A DNA stretch of 26,930 nt, from positions 1 through 26,930 of the forward strand of contig JAUVHQ010000002.1 of assembly GCA_030593185.1 (NCBI GenBank). The letters are read 5' to 3'. The stretch comes from Bacteroidota bacterium (GTDB lineage: Bacteria; Bacteroidota; Bacteroidia; Bacteroidales; VadinHA17). Under the pieces are notes generated by a model. The model worked only from the letters and a program-made list of their open reading frames with translations, was not told where the DNA came from and did no database searches. The position numbers and the translations under genes are program-made. Shown piece by piece: positions 15,433 to 24,500 of the stretch. Each line of letters opens with the position of its first letter. The first letter of the stretch is position 1.

Positions 15433-16722
15433 TTACTTCTTCCCGGTAGCTATATCAAGCAACTCCTCCAATTTTTGTTCAAGTGTTTCGTAAGAAAAGT
15501 GCTTTTTCCCAAGGGCATAATTAAATTCAACAATTTCGCGGTTTAATGTTTTATTAAATATTACCTCTCTCATTTGTTCAACAGCACCATCGGTAAGTAC
15601 ATTATCTTCAAGCATTACTGCTTTAAATCCCTTACTGCCGATATCGGGCCAGTATACGGGCTTGTAATTATTAACAAAAATAGGACGTTTTGCCAGAACG
15701 GCTTCAATAAAAGCATTCCCAAAGCCCTCATAAGTACTGAAATATGTACAAGCAGATGCATTTGCATAAGCATCGGATAAAGAGTAACGTGTTTCATCGC
15801 CATCTCCTGAAAGCCCCTTGTTATGTATAACATGCGAAGCGAAAATAATCTGCCTGCTTATTTTCAATTCATGGATCAGGTTGACAAGCATATCATAGTA
15901 TATACTACCTTCATCGTCTTTATAATTTCCGGTAATAACAAGTTTTATTTTTTTATTATCAAGTTTGTCAATAAGGTTAATAGCAACTTCAATTCCTTTT
16001 CTCTCAACAATACGTGTTATCTGAAAAAGCAAAAGATCCTCTTCTTCAAGACCCAGATCGGCTCGTAAATTTTTGTTTTTTGAAGTTTTTCTCCCGAACG
16101 GAACATTAAAATTCATTACATTGGGAACAACAACAGAACTTCTGTCATATTTTTCTTTAAGAGTTTTTCGCGCATTTAAATTAATAACAGCATGATATGA
16201 GTTGGGAAGCCTCAAGGGAAATGCTTCTTCAACGTATTTATTAATTTCTTTATGTGGAGAAATATATCTGTCACCTCTTTCCCATGCAAAATCATGATCA
16301 TGTGTAATAGTAGGAAGACCCAGGGTTTCAACAGCCAATTTAATTCCCATGCCCATTTCAAGATGGGAGGGAAGAGCAGAAGCGTTTTCGGAGATAAGAA
16401 TATCGATTTTATTGCTGATCCCCCATTTAACAATCTTGTCAGAGATAATTCTGGAGTAAAGAGCAACATGCTCCATTAAATCTGTAGTGTTAGTGTCCGG
16501 GTGAAAAAACGCCTTTTTTTGCCCCCAGAAACTTTCAGGCGAAAAGAATGACATTTCGGGAACCAGGGTGTCGCGTGTACGATCAATTTTCCAATCCTGA
16601 AACTGACCGGAAAGAATAAAAATTTCATGTCCCATTTTTTTTAATACCTGGATCCATTTTTCTGCTTCAAGCGCTACACCGTCAACCCCGCCAATTCTAC
16701 CAATAATAAATCCTATTTTCAT
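15433..16722 (-). CDS. GT4-type glycosyltransferase
   Basis: A 429-residue GT-B fold glycosyltransferase of the GT4-like group, expected to act at the cytoplasmic side with a nucleotide-sugar donor. The N-terminal domain opens with KIGFIIGRIGGVDGVALEAEKW. A HDHDFAWERGDR motif follows at 141-152, then HAVINLNARK and VVVPNVMNF. The C-terminal domain has QITRIVERKG and the donor-site E-x7-E motif (E332, E340 in STYEGFGNAFIEAV). The HDF-x-WE-x-G-[DN]-R motif and the opening GVDGV/SIDGV block also occur in the large fusion protein at 9631, so the two enzymes belong to the same subfamily and may act in one pathway. Donor and acceptor are unknown. Confidence 0.85.
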   Translation of the reverse strand: MKIGFIIGRIGGVDGVALEAEKWIQVLKKMGHEIFILSGQFQDWKIDRTRDTLVPEMSFFSPESFWGQKKAFFHPDTNTTDLMEHVALYSRIISDKIVKWGISNKIDILISENASALPSHLEMGMGIKLAVETLGLPTITHDHDFAWERGDRYISPHKEINKYVEEAFPLRLPNSYHAVINLNARKTLKEKYDRSSVVVPNVMNFNVPFGRKTSKNKNLRADLGLEEEDLLLFQITRIVERKGIEVAINLIDKLDNKKIKLVITGNYKDDEGSIYYDMLVNLIHELKISRQIIFASHVIHNKGLSGDGDETRYSLSDAYANASACTYFSTYEGFGNAFIEAVLAKRPIFVNNYKPVYWPDIGSKGFKAVMLEDNVLTDGAVEQMREVIFNKTLNREIVEFNYALGKKHFSYETLEQKLEELLDIATGKK

Positions 16723-16771
16723 GCAAATTAGTTATTTGATTAAACAATATGTTTGCCTATAGAAAAACTAA

Positions 16772-17686
16772 TTAAAACCAACCCGAATCTCTGAGGATAA
16801 GAGTGGTTGTGCCTATTTTGGTATTTTTAAGAAAGAGATCAACAAAATATTTTCCAACAATAAAATGTTCATGATCGTTGAAATAAATACACACATCAAT
16901 ATCTTTATTAAGGTATTCAATAGTTCTCATTGAAGAATAAATCATTTGTTTATCCTGAAAGGTGAAAATATTTTCAGGAGCAAGAGCTAATATAAGGGAA
17001 TCAGGACGCATTATTCGCAGATAAATATCCATTTTTCCCGGCTCAACTATAGGATTTTCCCTTAGTGTAAAACAGACACGGATTTTTTCGATTTTATCAA
17101 TTTTGTCTTTTTCCTTTCCCCTGTTATTCAATGGTGCAGCGTGAATATTTTTAGCCAGAATAACTGAAGCCCTTTCAACTTTAGATGAAAGTTCATCTTT
17201 AATCTCAGACAATTGTATATTTGTTCGTTCGGCAGATTCAAGTTTTATTTGAAATTCAGCATTACGGGCTATTAATTGTTTGTTTTTTGTATTAAGAGAG
17301 TCTATTTGAACAATATAACTTTTCATAACACTGCGAAGAGTACCAAGCTCTTTTTTGTATAGCTGTATTTTCCGGGCATTGGAAGCCTGTATTTGGATAA
17401 GCCTTTTTATTTTATTTTGTTCTTCTTCAAGTTTTATGTTAAGAGTAACATTCGATGTTTTCAGTGTATCATAACCAATAATCATCTCTTGTAATTCATT
17501 TGTAAGCGAATCTTTTTCAGCGGTTAGCACAATCTCCATTTCAACCATGTCAGCTTTTTGGCTAAAATACAGGTAAATAAGTCCGCTAAGAGCCAGGAAA
17601 AGAACTACTACAGAAATAATGAGTATAGTAACTCCGGGTTTTACGGGTTCCTTTTCAACAACAGGTTGTATATTATCTTTTTTCAT
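16772..17686 (-). CDS. Membrane-anchored coiled-coil protein
   Basis: A 304-residue protein with a short cytoplasmic N-terminus, one transmembrane helix (about 19-41) and a long coiled coil (about 45-185) rich in E, K, Q and L. The C-terminal domain of about 100 residues is compact and beta-rich (KIRVCFTLRENPIVEPGKMDIYLRIM to RDSGWF). Similar proteins are common in Bacteroidota and are often misnamed as chromosome segregation proteins because of the coil. No catalytic motif is visible. The C-terminal part sits on the periplasmic side by the positive-inside rule. The gene lies 49 bp upstream of the GT4-type glycosyltransferase on the same strand. I do not recognise a named family. Confidence 0.7.
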   Translation of the reverse strand: MKKDNIQPVVEKEPVKPGVTILIISVVVLFLALSGLIYLYFSQKADMVEMEIVLTAEKDSLTNELQEMIIGYDTLKTSNVTLNIKLEEEQNKIKRLIQIQASNARKIQLYKKELGTLRSVMKSYIVQIDSLNTKNKQLIARNAEFQIKLESAERTNIQLSEIKDELSSKVERASVILAKNIHAAPLNNRGKEKDKIDKIEKIRVCFTLRENPIVEPGKMDIYLRIMRPDSLILALAPENIFTFQDKQMIYSSMRTIEYLNKDIDVCIYFNDHEHFIVGKYFVDLFLKNTKIGTTTLILRDSGWF

Positions 17687-17742
17687 TACTTGATATCAAA
17701 TCAGTTTGATGCAAATATATTTAATTAAACTTAAATAACTAC

Positions 17743-17795
17743 GGCTTTAGAGTGGAGTAATGCTTTAACGCGCTATGCCTTTAGTGTAAAGCTAC
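17743..17795. repeat. Degenerate GCTTTA repeats
   Basis: Three related words, GGCTTTAGAGTGG, TGCTTTAACGCGCTA and TGCCTTTAGTGTAAAGCTA, lie head to tail. The last contains a small hairpin, CTTTA-GTG-TAAAG (17779-17791). The segment is in the 133-bp gap after the DUF4198 gene. No run of T follows on the minus strand, so a terminator call is weak. Confidence 0.35.
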
Positions 17796-17819
17796 CAAAA
17801 AACAACAACCCAAACATAA

Positions 17820-18683
17820 TTATCGGATACTAAAAGTAAGCGTACTCCAGCTGGAAAGATAATCTATATTTTTTTCATCAGTTTTTGTCATATGAATAGT
17901 TCGCAGATACCATTCTCCGGCACATTTAATTTTAACCCGTATAATTCCCTCGTTGTTGGTAATCAAATGCTGCTCAACAGCTTCCTTATTTGTAGATGAG
18001 TGTGCATAAACATTTTTACCACTCAGCGGCTTTCCTTCAGATAAAAGTTTTACATCCAGAAAATCACCCGGCTTCAACTCATATGGGTTCTGAAGCGGAA
18101 TAAATTCAAGAGGGAATCCCAGTTTGTGTAAATAATTATGTGTGCGTAATTCTCCCACCTGGAAAATGGTTTTTACATGCTTGGCATACTTTTCATTTAC
18201 CGGTTTATCCATTTGATTCCCGGCTTTACGTTTTTTAAGGATATCAAGAACCCCATCATGTTCAAGATATTCATTAAAATCAGATGCATTAAGATAGATA
18301 GTTCTTGGTTTGGTTGAAATACCGGCAACATATGTTCCTGATTCTCCGGTATTAAAACTTAAAATGGTTTCATTTCCTGAATCATACCATTGAGTTGTAT
18401 CCGGATGTTTTAGAAAAGAGGGACCTGTTATAACTACATCGTCCATTCGGTTACGTGTAATTATATTTTCACTTTGGCTGAAAGTCCCGTTAAACAACCT
18501 TAAGGTAGATGTGCTATGTGGTTTCAAATAATATGAATTCATCCGGATAAAAAGATCATGACCACTGCATAAAAAAAGAATAAAAAGCAAAACGAAACTT
18601 TGTGTAAGCAATTGTTTATTTTTCACCTGTTTAAAAATTTTATATGCATAGTAGTCAACAACCTGCAGACGACAGAAAAACAA
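17820..18683 (-). CDS. DUF4198-family exported protein
   Basis: A secreted protein whose mature part begins near HDLFIRMNSYYLKP, the conserved opening of the DUF4198 family. That family includes proteins linked to nickel or other metal uptake in some bacteria, but most have no proven role. Two beta-rich segments are seen, the second (about 195-287) an Ig- or transthyretin-like domain (PGDFLDVKLLSEGKPLSGKNVYA). The open frame gives 287 residues with an unusually long N-region before the hydrophobic core FVLLFILFLC. A GTG at 18626, 19 codons in, would begin VKNKQLLTQSF and make a normal signal peptide, so that start is a good alternative. It is the last gene of the 25808-17820 cluster, 41 bp after the TPR gene. 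Confidence 0.72.
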   Translation of the reverse strand: MFFCRLQVVDYYAYKIFKQVKNKQLLTQSFVLLFILFLCSGHDLFIRMNSYYLKPHSTSTLRLFNGTFSQSENIITRNRMDDVVITGPSFLKHPDTTQWYDSGNETILSFNTGESGTYVAGISTKPRTIYLNASDFNEYLEHDGVLDILKKRKAGNQMDKPVNEKYAKHVKTIFQVGELRTHNYLHKLGFPLEFIPLQNPYELKPGDFLDVKLLSEGKPLSGKNVYAHSSTNKEAVEQHLITNNEGIIRVKIKCAGEWYLRTIHMTKTDEKNIDYLSSWSTLTFSIR

Positions 18684-18724
18684 TTCGCTGTTTACAACCG
18701 GATAGTTTATAAAAAGAACAGTAA

Positions 18725-19360
18725 CTATTTCTCAAGTAGCTCGAGACCCTCAAGTGCCGAGGAACCACTTGGTGTATGCATAAGGGCTTTCCGGAAAAGC
18801 ACTATCGCTTCGCGTTGTTTCCCGAGTTTAAAGTTGGTCCATGCAAGCATGGTTAGTCCATCGTAATCAAAAGGATAGAGATTTACAACCTTTTCAAAAT
18901 GCTTATGAGCTTCCTGGAATTCGTTCCTTCCATAATATATTAACCCCAAGCGGTGATGGGCTATGGAATTATTTGGATTAACATCCAAAATATTTTGATA
19001 TTGATTAATAACCATTTCCCAGTTACCTAAAGCGCTGGCGGGCAAAACAACACCCCACAGTGGCTCAATAGAATAAGGCATCAGAGCAATGGCTTTGTTG
19101 TAGAAAGCGAGAGACTCACTAAAAAGACCTGACTGATAAGTTAACCACCCAAGCCGCAGATTAATTTCGTAAGAATCTTCGTTATATATATTTTTCAATA
19201 CTTCTATGGCGTCCGGGTATTTTCCGGTACTCTCATTGATATAACTTTGCTGGAAAGCATCAATAATATTGGAAATATTCTGCTGCCCCCAAGCCCCCAA
19301 GGGCATAAGTAAGATCAATAATCCGGTAAAATAAGTTTTGAATTGTTTTAAAAGCTCCAT
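18725..19360 (-). CDS. Exported TPR protein
   Basis: A 211-residue protein with a signal peptide (about 1-25, GLLILLMPLGAWGQ) and at least five tetratricopeptide repeats of 34 residues. Examples are IEVLKNIYNEDSYEINLRLG, YNKAIALMPYSIEPLWG, NPNNSIAHHRLGLIYYGRNEF and YPFDYDGLTMLAWTNFKLGK. TPR proteins act as protein-protein scaffolds, here in the periplasm. The start overlaps the end of the beta-barrel gene by 13 bp, which suggests translational coupling and a shared complex. In the BcsC and PgaA secretins TPRs sit in the periplasm beside an outer-membrane barrel, a possible analogy. Confidence 0.82.
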   Translation of the reverse strand: MELLKQFKTYFTGLLILLMPLGAWGQQNISNIIDAFQQSYINESTGKYPDAIEVLKNIYNEDSYEINLRLGWLTYQSGLFSESLAFYNKAIALMPYSIEPLWGVVLPASALGNWEMVINQYQNILDVNPNNSIAHHRLGLIYYGRNEFQEAHKHFEKVVNLYPFDYDGLTMLAWTNFKLGKQREAIVLFRKALMHTPSGSSALEGLELLEK

Positions 19361-20700
19361 TTTATACCTCCTATTATTGTTTGTGTGTTAGAATCAGTAT
19401 CGTTTATTGTATTAATAGTATTGTCAGAATAATAATTGAATGAGCTTCTGATTGTCTGGTTACGGTAGTTCAGGTATAATTGTGTTCCTGTTTTTTCGGG
19501 AGTGATGATCAGGTTGAAGCCCATATTACCGGTGAGCGGGTTAAATTCATTGTAAATAATCGTTCCGTTATGGTCTATAAAATCAGACTTTTCTCCAAAA
19601 GATCCGTAAAACTCAATCCATACAGGATTGAATATCTTAATTCCGATCTTTTGCTCAAATATCCATTTGTTAACCGGATTGTCAAGATTCAGAAAATCGG
19701 AATGATGGGTTGCTTTTGACACAAGGTAGAAATTTAGATTTCCAAGAGGGAAAACAGAAAGGTTCAGATCTTTCTGAAATTGTATATTGTCATTAAGATT
19801 AGCAGTACCTAATCCAATTCCAATGGTAAAAAGCCCCAGGTTTTTATTGAGCGATAAATATCCTGCGAAATTATTAGAGGGGCTTGTGTAAGCATATGTT
19901 GATCCTGGTTGCCAACCTCCTGTACCCCCTGTTTCATAGTAAGCCAAAGGACGAAGGTTAATATAGTGTAAAGTCAGACCGGCTGTAAAACCATGACTAA
20001 CCAGTAAATTACCCGAAATATATAGCTGAAGTTGTTTGTATGTTTCTTCCGGATAAAACACAGAAGTTCCTAATTCCTGGAAGAAATGATATCTCTGTTT
20101 AATAAAATAACCATAACCGTGAGAGAGACGCAATTGGGGTGAAACCACGTGTTCAAAATTCAATTGTATTAAATTATAACTACGCGTTACATTTTGCCAA
20201 CCATCAATAGATGTATCGGCGGGGATATTAAAATCATCAAGTTTTTCCTGGTTTGTATTAAATGAATAGGTGTTATAAACCGAAAAACCTTTAAGCCCTG
20301 TCACTTTTCCTATTTCAAGCTTCTTTTTAAGCTTTGCCGTGAATTTTTCCGAAAGATTAATAGCGTCTGCATTACGTCCCGAAAAAAGATATGAGTAATA
20401 CAAATATTCATTAGCGTATTGATCTTTTGAATTAAAAACCAGTGCCTTGCGAAAATGTGGAATAGCCCGGCGGTGATTACCCAACTCATAATATGCTATT
20501 CCAATCCGCATCCTCAGGTAAAAATAATCGATTTCGTTATCAAGTCCGTTTTTGCCCAGAGATATAAGGTCTTTCCAATTCTTTTCCAAATATAGCTCAT
20601 AAGTCTGTTTATCAAGAGATGTATAATTCATTACTGCTTGTCCTGTAGCAATTGTAAGTAAAACAAACCATACGGATATGATAAGAATTAATTTTCGCAT
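19348..20700 (-). CDS. TPR plus outer-membrane beta-barrel protein
   Basis: A 450-residue protein with a signal peptide (residues 1-20, ending TGQ). A short TPR region follows at about 25-130 (FYLRMRIGIAYYELGNHRRAI). From about 135 to the end there are alternating polar/hydrophobic strands rich in Tyr, Asn and Gly, as in an outer-membrane barrel. The last residue is an aromatic Phe in GGIKWSF, the usual signal for Bam-dependent insertion. The layout is like YaiO-type proteins or a short version of PgaA/BcsC. It overlaps its neighbours by 13 bp on both sides. It probably forms the outer-membrane part of the system encoded here; the transported compound is unknown. Confidence 0.82.
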   Translation of the reverse strand: MRKLILIISVWFVLLTIATGQAVMNYTSLDKQTYELYLEKNWKDLISLGKNGLDNEIDYFYLRMRIGIAYYELGNHRRAIPHFRKALVFNSKDQYANEYLYYSYLFSGRNADAINLSEKFTAKLKKKLEIGKVTGLKGFSVYNTYSFNTNQEKLDDFNIPADTSIDGWQNVTRSYNLIQLNFEHVVSPQLRLSHGYGYFIKQRYHFFQELGTSVFYPEETYKQLQLYISGNLLVSHGFTAGLTLHYINLRPLAYYETGGTGGWQPGSTYAYTSPSNNFAGYLSLNKNLGLFTIGIGLGTANLNDNIQFQKDLNLSVFPLGNLNFYLVSKATHHSDFLNLDNPVNKWIFEQKIGIKIFNPVWIEFYGSFGEKSDFIDHNGTIIYNEFNPLTGNMGFNLIITPEKTGTQLYLNYRNQTIRSSFNYYSDNTINTINDTDSNTQTIIGGIKWSF

Positions 20701-22880
20701 AGCGCCGTAATTTTTTTATTGTTTATCATAATTGTTAATTCTCCTAATCCCTTGGTGTTCAATATTAATTTAAAGCTAATCTTTTTAACCTCTTTTCTAA
20801 AAAATTTCAGGTTAACACGTGAAACAAGCTCGATTTTTTCCGGACTAAGAGGATTGTCTATATCAGAGTATTGTATATGAAAATCAGCTTTCAGGAAAAA
20901 GAAGAAAGGGGCAAAAAAATCATGAAAAAAGAGCCATCTTTTGTTAAACAACAAATCTACAGGGAATTTATCACGGAGTTCGAGATAATTATAAAACCCG
21001 GTTTGTATTTTATATGCAGCGAGGAAAAAATAATATAACAATAATTTCTTGTCTCCGTCAAAACGTGAGAAATAGAAAAGATTTCCGTCGTTTTCAAAAT
21101 ATGCCTTGCTGCCCGTTGTTTTTTCCTGTAAGTACGAATTATTATATGCGTCTGTAATAACTTCCCATTTTTCTTCTGTCACATTTTCCCCACGTATTAT
21201 TTTAAATAAAAACCGTTTACCGGGAATAAAATGAAACGAATTTTTAAGAATAGGATTTAGTTCAATATTTTTTACTTTTTCATTTAGTTCCGGTATTTGG
21301 TACGACCTTAGCTCTACTCCTTTTTCTTTCGAAAGAATAAAATGACTGACAGGATAACTGATTGTCCTTGATCCCACAAAAGGGGATGACTGGAATTGAA
21401 AATGAAGATGAGGATAAGGTGATCTGCCGCTGTTTCCCACTTTGGCAATCAAATGTCCTTTTTTAACTCTCTCTCCGGGCTTCACTTTTATAGAGTCCTT
21501 TTTAAGATGACTGACCTGGGAAAAGAGCATATTATTATGCCGGATAACCACACTATTTCCCCAGTTATTTTCAAGGTTTATATCTCCGATTATATTATCT
21601 TCAATCCCGTTAACAATTTGTTCGATCTCACCATCTGCAGGAGCAATTACATCTTTTTCATAGCAATAATATTCATTTGGGAGATCTCCTTTGCCTTTAT
21701 ACTGTTTTCCTGCTTCATCGGTTATAACAAAATCCCAGGCGTTTTTCCATTCCTCTTTGTGAGTAGGTTCTCCGTTATGCCCCTGAGACACAACCCATTC
21801 TCCCCAGAACGGAAGTTGAATACTGGTATCCAGAAGGTATTTGAATCTTACGGAATTGGTCTGGTAAGCATAAAGATTTCTTTCAGGAGAATGATGTTGG
21901 ATAAAAATATCAGTGAGCCATTTCGTTGATTTGGTCCTGAATTTCAGAACATATAGAAATAAAAGAACAACGATGTTGAAAGGGAGAGAATAAATGGGCA
22001 GGTTAAAGGTGGAGAAGATTATGCTCAAACTAATAGTAATTATGGCAACCATTGGAATAAGTATAATTGTCCAGAAATAAGACAACTTTGAAGGAATGAT
22101 AAAAAACCCGCCAAGTGCTATTGCAGTAAGGATATAGTTAAATCCAATATAGCTGTAATTTGCTTCTGAAATATTTGCCCCGATGATCATATAAAAAATA
22201 TACGCTGAATAAAACCCAAGCAATGAAAGAGAAAATCCGATTCGTGAGTAATACAATAATCCAAAAGCGATAATTATTCCTGATAACAGGTTATACTGAA
22301 AAAAAATGGCGCCCAATGAAAAGAAATAAACTCTTAAAGAAGACGGTATTCCAATATCGTTCCACCAGGTATAAACATTCACCAGGGTTTTATCCCCGAT
22401 AACATACAGGTCGTTTAGTGTATAAATACCCCTCTGGCTGATCCCAAGCGCCTCAAATTGCGAGGTAGCCAGAGCAATAAGCCAGATGGAAATAATAAAA
22501 GGAAGACTTAAATATGGTATCGCATACTTACCAATAATACCTTCCATGCTTACCGACAGGAAAAGTGTAAACAAAGAAGCCAGGAACAGTACAAAAAAGA
22601 AGGGGATACCCGGTTCAAAATAAATACCCAGGCCAAGCCCTACAAGCAAACTGTTAAAACCATAGATGCCTTCGGAAACCCTTATTTTGCTAAAACCAAT
22701 TCCCCTCCCCGCAAGATATGTGATTACAACTGCAAGCAACCCGCTAAGTCCTGCAAGAAGGTCGAAAAAAGTGATAATAATAAGAATAATCCCAAACAGC
22801 TTATTTTTCGAAAAAAATACCTGTGAATAACTGTTTAGTATCCCTTCATACAGTAGTTTTGCATTTTGTTTTAAATTCAA
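20688..22880 (-). CDS. Urea-transporter-fold channel fused to M23 peptidase domain
   Basis: A 730-residue inner-membrane protein. Residues about 15-315 form a polytopic channel resembling the UT (urea transporter) family. Its two halves carry related motifs: GFNSLLVGLGLG (74-85) and GFNYILTAIALGG (246-258). Residues about 360-515 form an M23/LytM domain with the expected zinc and catalytic residues H374, D383, H458 and H491-L-H493 (YPHLHF). It probably acts on or binds peptidoglycan in the periplasm. The last 200 residues are unassigned. Because zinc ligands are kept, it may be active. It starts 22 bp after the decarboxylase gene and its end overlaps the barrel gene by 13 bp. The UT fold conducts urea in known members, but other small neutral amides are possible. 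Confidence 0.8.
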   Translation of the reverse strand: MNLKQNAKLLYEGILNSYSQVFFSKNKLFGIILIIITFFDLLAGLSGLLAVVITYLAGRGIGFSKIRVSEGIYGFNSLLVGLGLGIYFEPGIPFFFVLFLASLFTLFLSVSMEGIIGKYAIPYLSLPFIISIWLIALATSQFEALGISQRGIYTLNDLYVIGDKTLVNVYTWWNDIGIPSSLRVYFFSLGAIFFQYNLLSGIIIAFGLLYYSRIGFSLSLLGFYSAYIFYMIIGANISEANYSYIGFNYILTAIALGGFFIIPSKLSYFWTIILIPMVAIITISLSIIFSTFNLPIYSLPFNIVVLLFLYVLKFRTKSTKWLTDIFIQHHSPERNLYAYQTNSVRFKYLLDTSIQLPFWGEWVVSQGHNGEPTHKEEWKNAWDFVITDEAGKQYKGKGDLPNEYYCYEKDVIAPADGEIEQIVNGIEDNIIGDINLENNWGNSVVIRHNNMLFSQVSHLKKDSIKVKPGERVKKGHLIAKVGNSGRSPYPHLHFQFQSSPFVGSRTISYPVSHFILSKEKGVELRSYQIPELNEKVKNIELNPILKNSFHFIPGKRFLFKIIRGENVTEEKWEVITDAYNNSYLQEKTTGSKAYFENDGNLFYFSRFDGDKKLLLYYFFLAAYKIQTGFYNYLELRDKFPVDLLFNKRWLFFHDFFAPFFFFLKADFHIQYSDIDNPLSPEKIELVSRVNLKFFRKEVKKISFKLILNTKGLGELTIMINNKKITALCEN

Positions 22881-22902
22881 ATCTTTATGTTTTTATGTCA
22901 GG

Positions 22903-24261
22903 TTATAATTTAAAATTTAAGAGATGTTCAGGCGTTTTTTCAAACGCTTTGAAAATCTCCAGCGTTTCATTTTTCCTGATACAATGTGATTTCCCTTTCT
23001 CGTCAATCAAGACTATCCGTGGGCGTAATGTGATGAATTGTAACCATTGGGTCATATTATATGCTCCAATTCGTTTAATAACCACATGATCGTTCTTTTT
23101 TAATAGCGGAAAATCAACATTTTCACGAAGGACATCAATATTCATACAGAGTGGACCATAAATAGCAGTTTCTTCAGTATGGTGTGAAAATGGTTGTGCC
23201 GGGGTAATAATGTGCTCATACCAGAAAGAGGTAAATAACAGGTTGACACCAATATCCATAATGGTTGAACGCCTGCCGTCGGCCAGCCGCTTGTTTGCCA
23301 GTACCGTTCCCAGAAGATAACCCGCGTCATCAATCAGGGCACGACCTGTTTCAAGGATAAGAAGCGGAAGCTTGTCGGGCTTGATGTGAGAATTAACAAG
23401 TCCGGAGGTAATTGCTTCGGCATAGTCGTCAAAATCGGGCACTGTATCTGTTCCCGGCAGGTATGCTCCCTTTAGTGTGTTTCTTGAGGCGAACCCGCCG
23501 CCCATATCAATGTATTTAATATTGTGATTGTATTTGTTTTCAATATTTACTGCCAGATCGGCTAATTTACCGGCAGCGATTTTATATGGATTAGCAGCAA
23601 GGATAAATGTGCCAATGTGAGTATGCAGCCCAACCAGATCAAGCTTTTCGCCAATCATAATTCTGTTAATGGCATCCCATGCTTCGCCGTTTTCGTAATT
23701 AAATCCAAACCGGTCCCATTTAGGATAAATGCCGGTGTCCATATTTACACGAATGGCAACCTTTGGTTTTTTGTTCAATTTATCACTCAATGCATTTAGC
23801 ATGTACATTTCATCAAAATGATCGATATGGATCAGGGAGTTATTTTGAATGGCTTTTTCGAGATATTCAGCCGATTTATCCGGTCCGTTAAAAATAATAA
23901 ATTTACCGCCAATCCCGTTTGAAAGAGCTTTATCATATTCAAAACCGGATACCACTTCTGCCCAGCTACCTTCCTGATGATAAACACTGCAAACAGCATC
24001 GAGATAATTGGTTTTATATGACCAGGAAAACTGGACTTTTGGATACCGGGTAGTAAAAGCTCTTTTGGCAGTACTTAAAGTTTTCCGAATTGTTTTTTCA
24101 GATAATATAAACAACGGGGATCCATATTCACCGATCAGATCTTTTACATTAAGACCATCAATTTCCGTGATAGGATCGAAATGCATTTTCATGCCAAACT
24201 TACTTGGCATTCCTGACTGTAATTTTTTAATAAAGGGTCGTTCAAATGGTTGTTTTTCCAT
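22903..24261 (-). CDS. Type III-fold PLP-dependent decarboxylase
   Basis: A 452-residue enzyme of the alanine racemase / ornithine-DAP decarboxylase fold. The PLP Schiff-base lysine is K83 in WSYKTNY. The barrel carries HTHIGT (213-218), the phosphate-binding DMGGGF (252-257) and ETGRAL (304-309). The C-terminal beta domain has GPLC-x3-D (C372, D376), where the Cys and Asp act at the dimer interface in known decarboxylases. DAP decarboxylase (lysA) is the closest named type, but it is not in a lysine operon, and genes for an ATP-grasp ligase and a PqqD-like protein precede it. A substrate of D- or L-amino-acid or peptide type is thus likelier than DAP. The gene follows a hairpin element and a candidate promoter. 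Confidence 0.85.
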   Translation of the reverse strand: MEKQPFERPFIKKLQSGMPSKFGMKMHFDPITEIDGLNVKDLIGEYGSPLFILSEKTIRKTLSTAKRAFTTRYPKVQFSWSYKTNYLDAVCSVYHQEGSWAEVVSGFEYDKALSNGIGGKFIIFNGPDKSAEYLEKAIQNNSLIHIDHFDEMYMLNALSDKLNKKPKVAIRVNMDTGIYPKWDRFGFNYENGEAWDAINRIMIGEKLDLVGLHTHIGTFILAANPYKIAAGKLADLAVNIENKYNHNIKYIDMGGGFASRNTLKGAYLPGTDTVPDFDDYAEAITSGLVNSHIKPDKLPLLILETGRALIDDAGYLLGTVLANKRLADGRRSTIMDIGVNLLFTSFWYEHIITPAQPFSHHTEETAIYGPLCMNIDVLRENVDFPLLKKNDHVVIKRIGAYNMTQWLQFITLRPRIVLIDEKGKSHCIRKNETLEIFKAFEKTPEHLLNFKL

Positions 24262-24313
24262 TGTTATTAAATTTAAATATTGTTTTTTACGTTTAAATCT
24301 TTTATGTTAGTAA

Positions 24314-24345
24314 CAAGGTTACTTATATTTTCTACCTTTTTACAA
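24314..24345 (-). promoter_or_regulatory. Candidate promoter and dyad upstream of the decarboxylase gene
   Basis: On the minus strand TTG (24343-24345) and TAACCTTG (24314-24321) lie 21 bp apart, close to the Bacteroidota TTG/TAnnTTTG pattern, about 53 bp before the ATG at 24261. The downstream box overlaps a perfect dyad, AGTAAC-AAG-GTTACT (24309-24323), which could be an operator. If real, the decarboxylase and transport genes can be transcribed separately from the ATP-grasp gene. Confidence 0.35.
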
Positions 24346-24401
24346 GTTCTGTGGTATTTGTTACTCGCTCCCACAAAAACCCATGGCGCAAACCCGTTCG
24401 T

Positions 24402-24490
24402 GAACTTCCATGTGGAAAAATCCGGATACAGTTGTGCAACCATTATTTAATCATTTTTGTTTGTGCATTAATAATACATGGAAGTTTCAT
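24402..24490. repeat. Hairpin element, copy B
   Basis: GAACTTCCATGT (24402-24413) pairs with ACATGGAAGTTT (24476-24487) by 11 Watson-Crick pairs and one G-T pair. The loop holds TCATTTTTGTTTGTGC (24451-24466), which is identical to 25865-25880 in copy A. The right arm ends in GTTTCATAA, as in copy A. The stem differs from copy A by three changes compensated on the other arm. It lies between the ATP-grasp and decarboxylase genes, about 140 bp before the latter. Confidence 0.75.
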
Positions 24491-24500
24491 AAAACTTAGA

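Noticed and set aside
22903..24261. Biosynthetic lysA (diaminopimelate decarboxylase)
   Set aside because: The fold and motifs match the superfamily, but the neighbours are ATP-grasp, PqqD-like and transport genes and no lysine gene is near. A specific lysA call is not supported.
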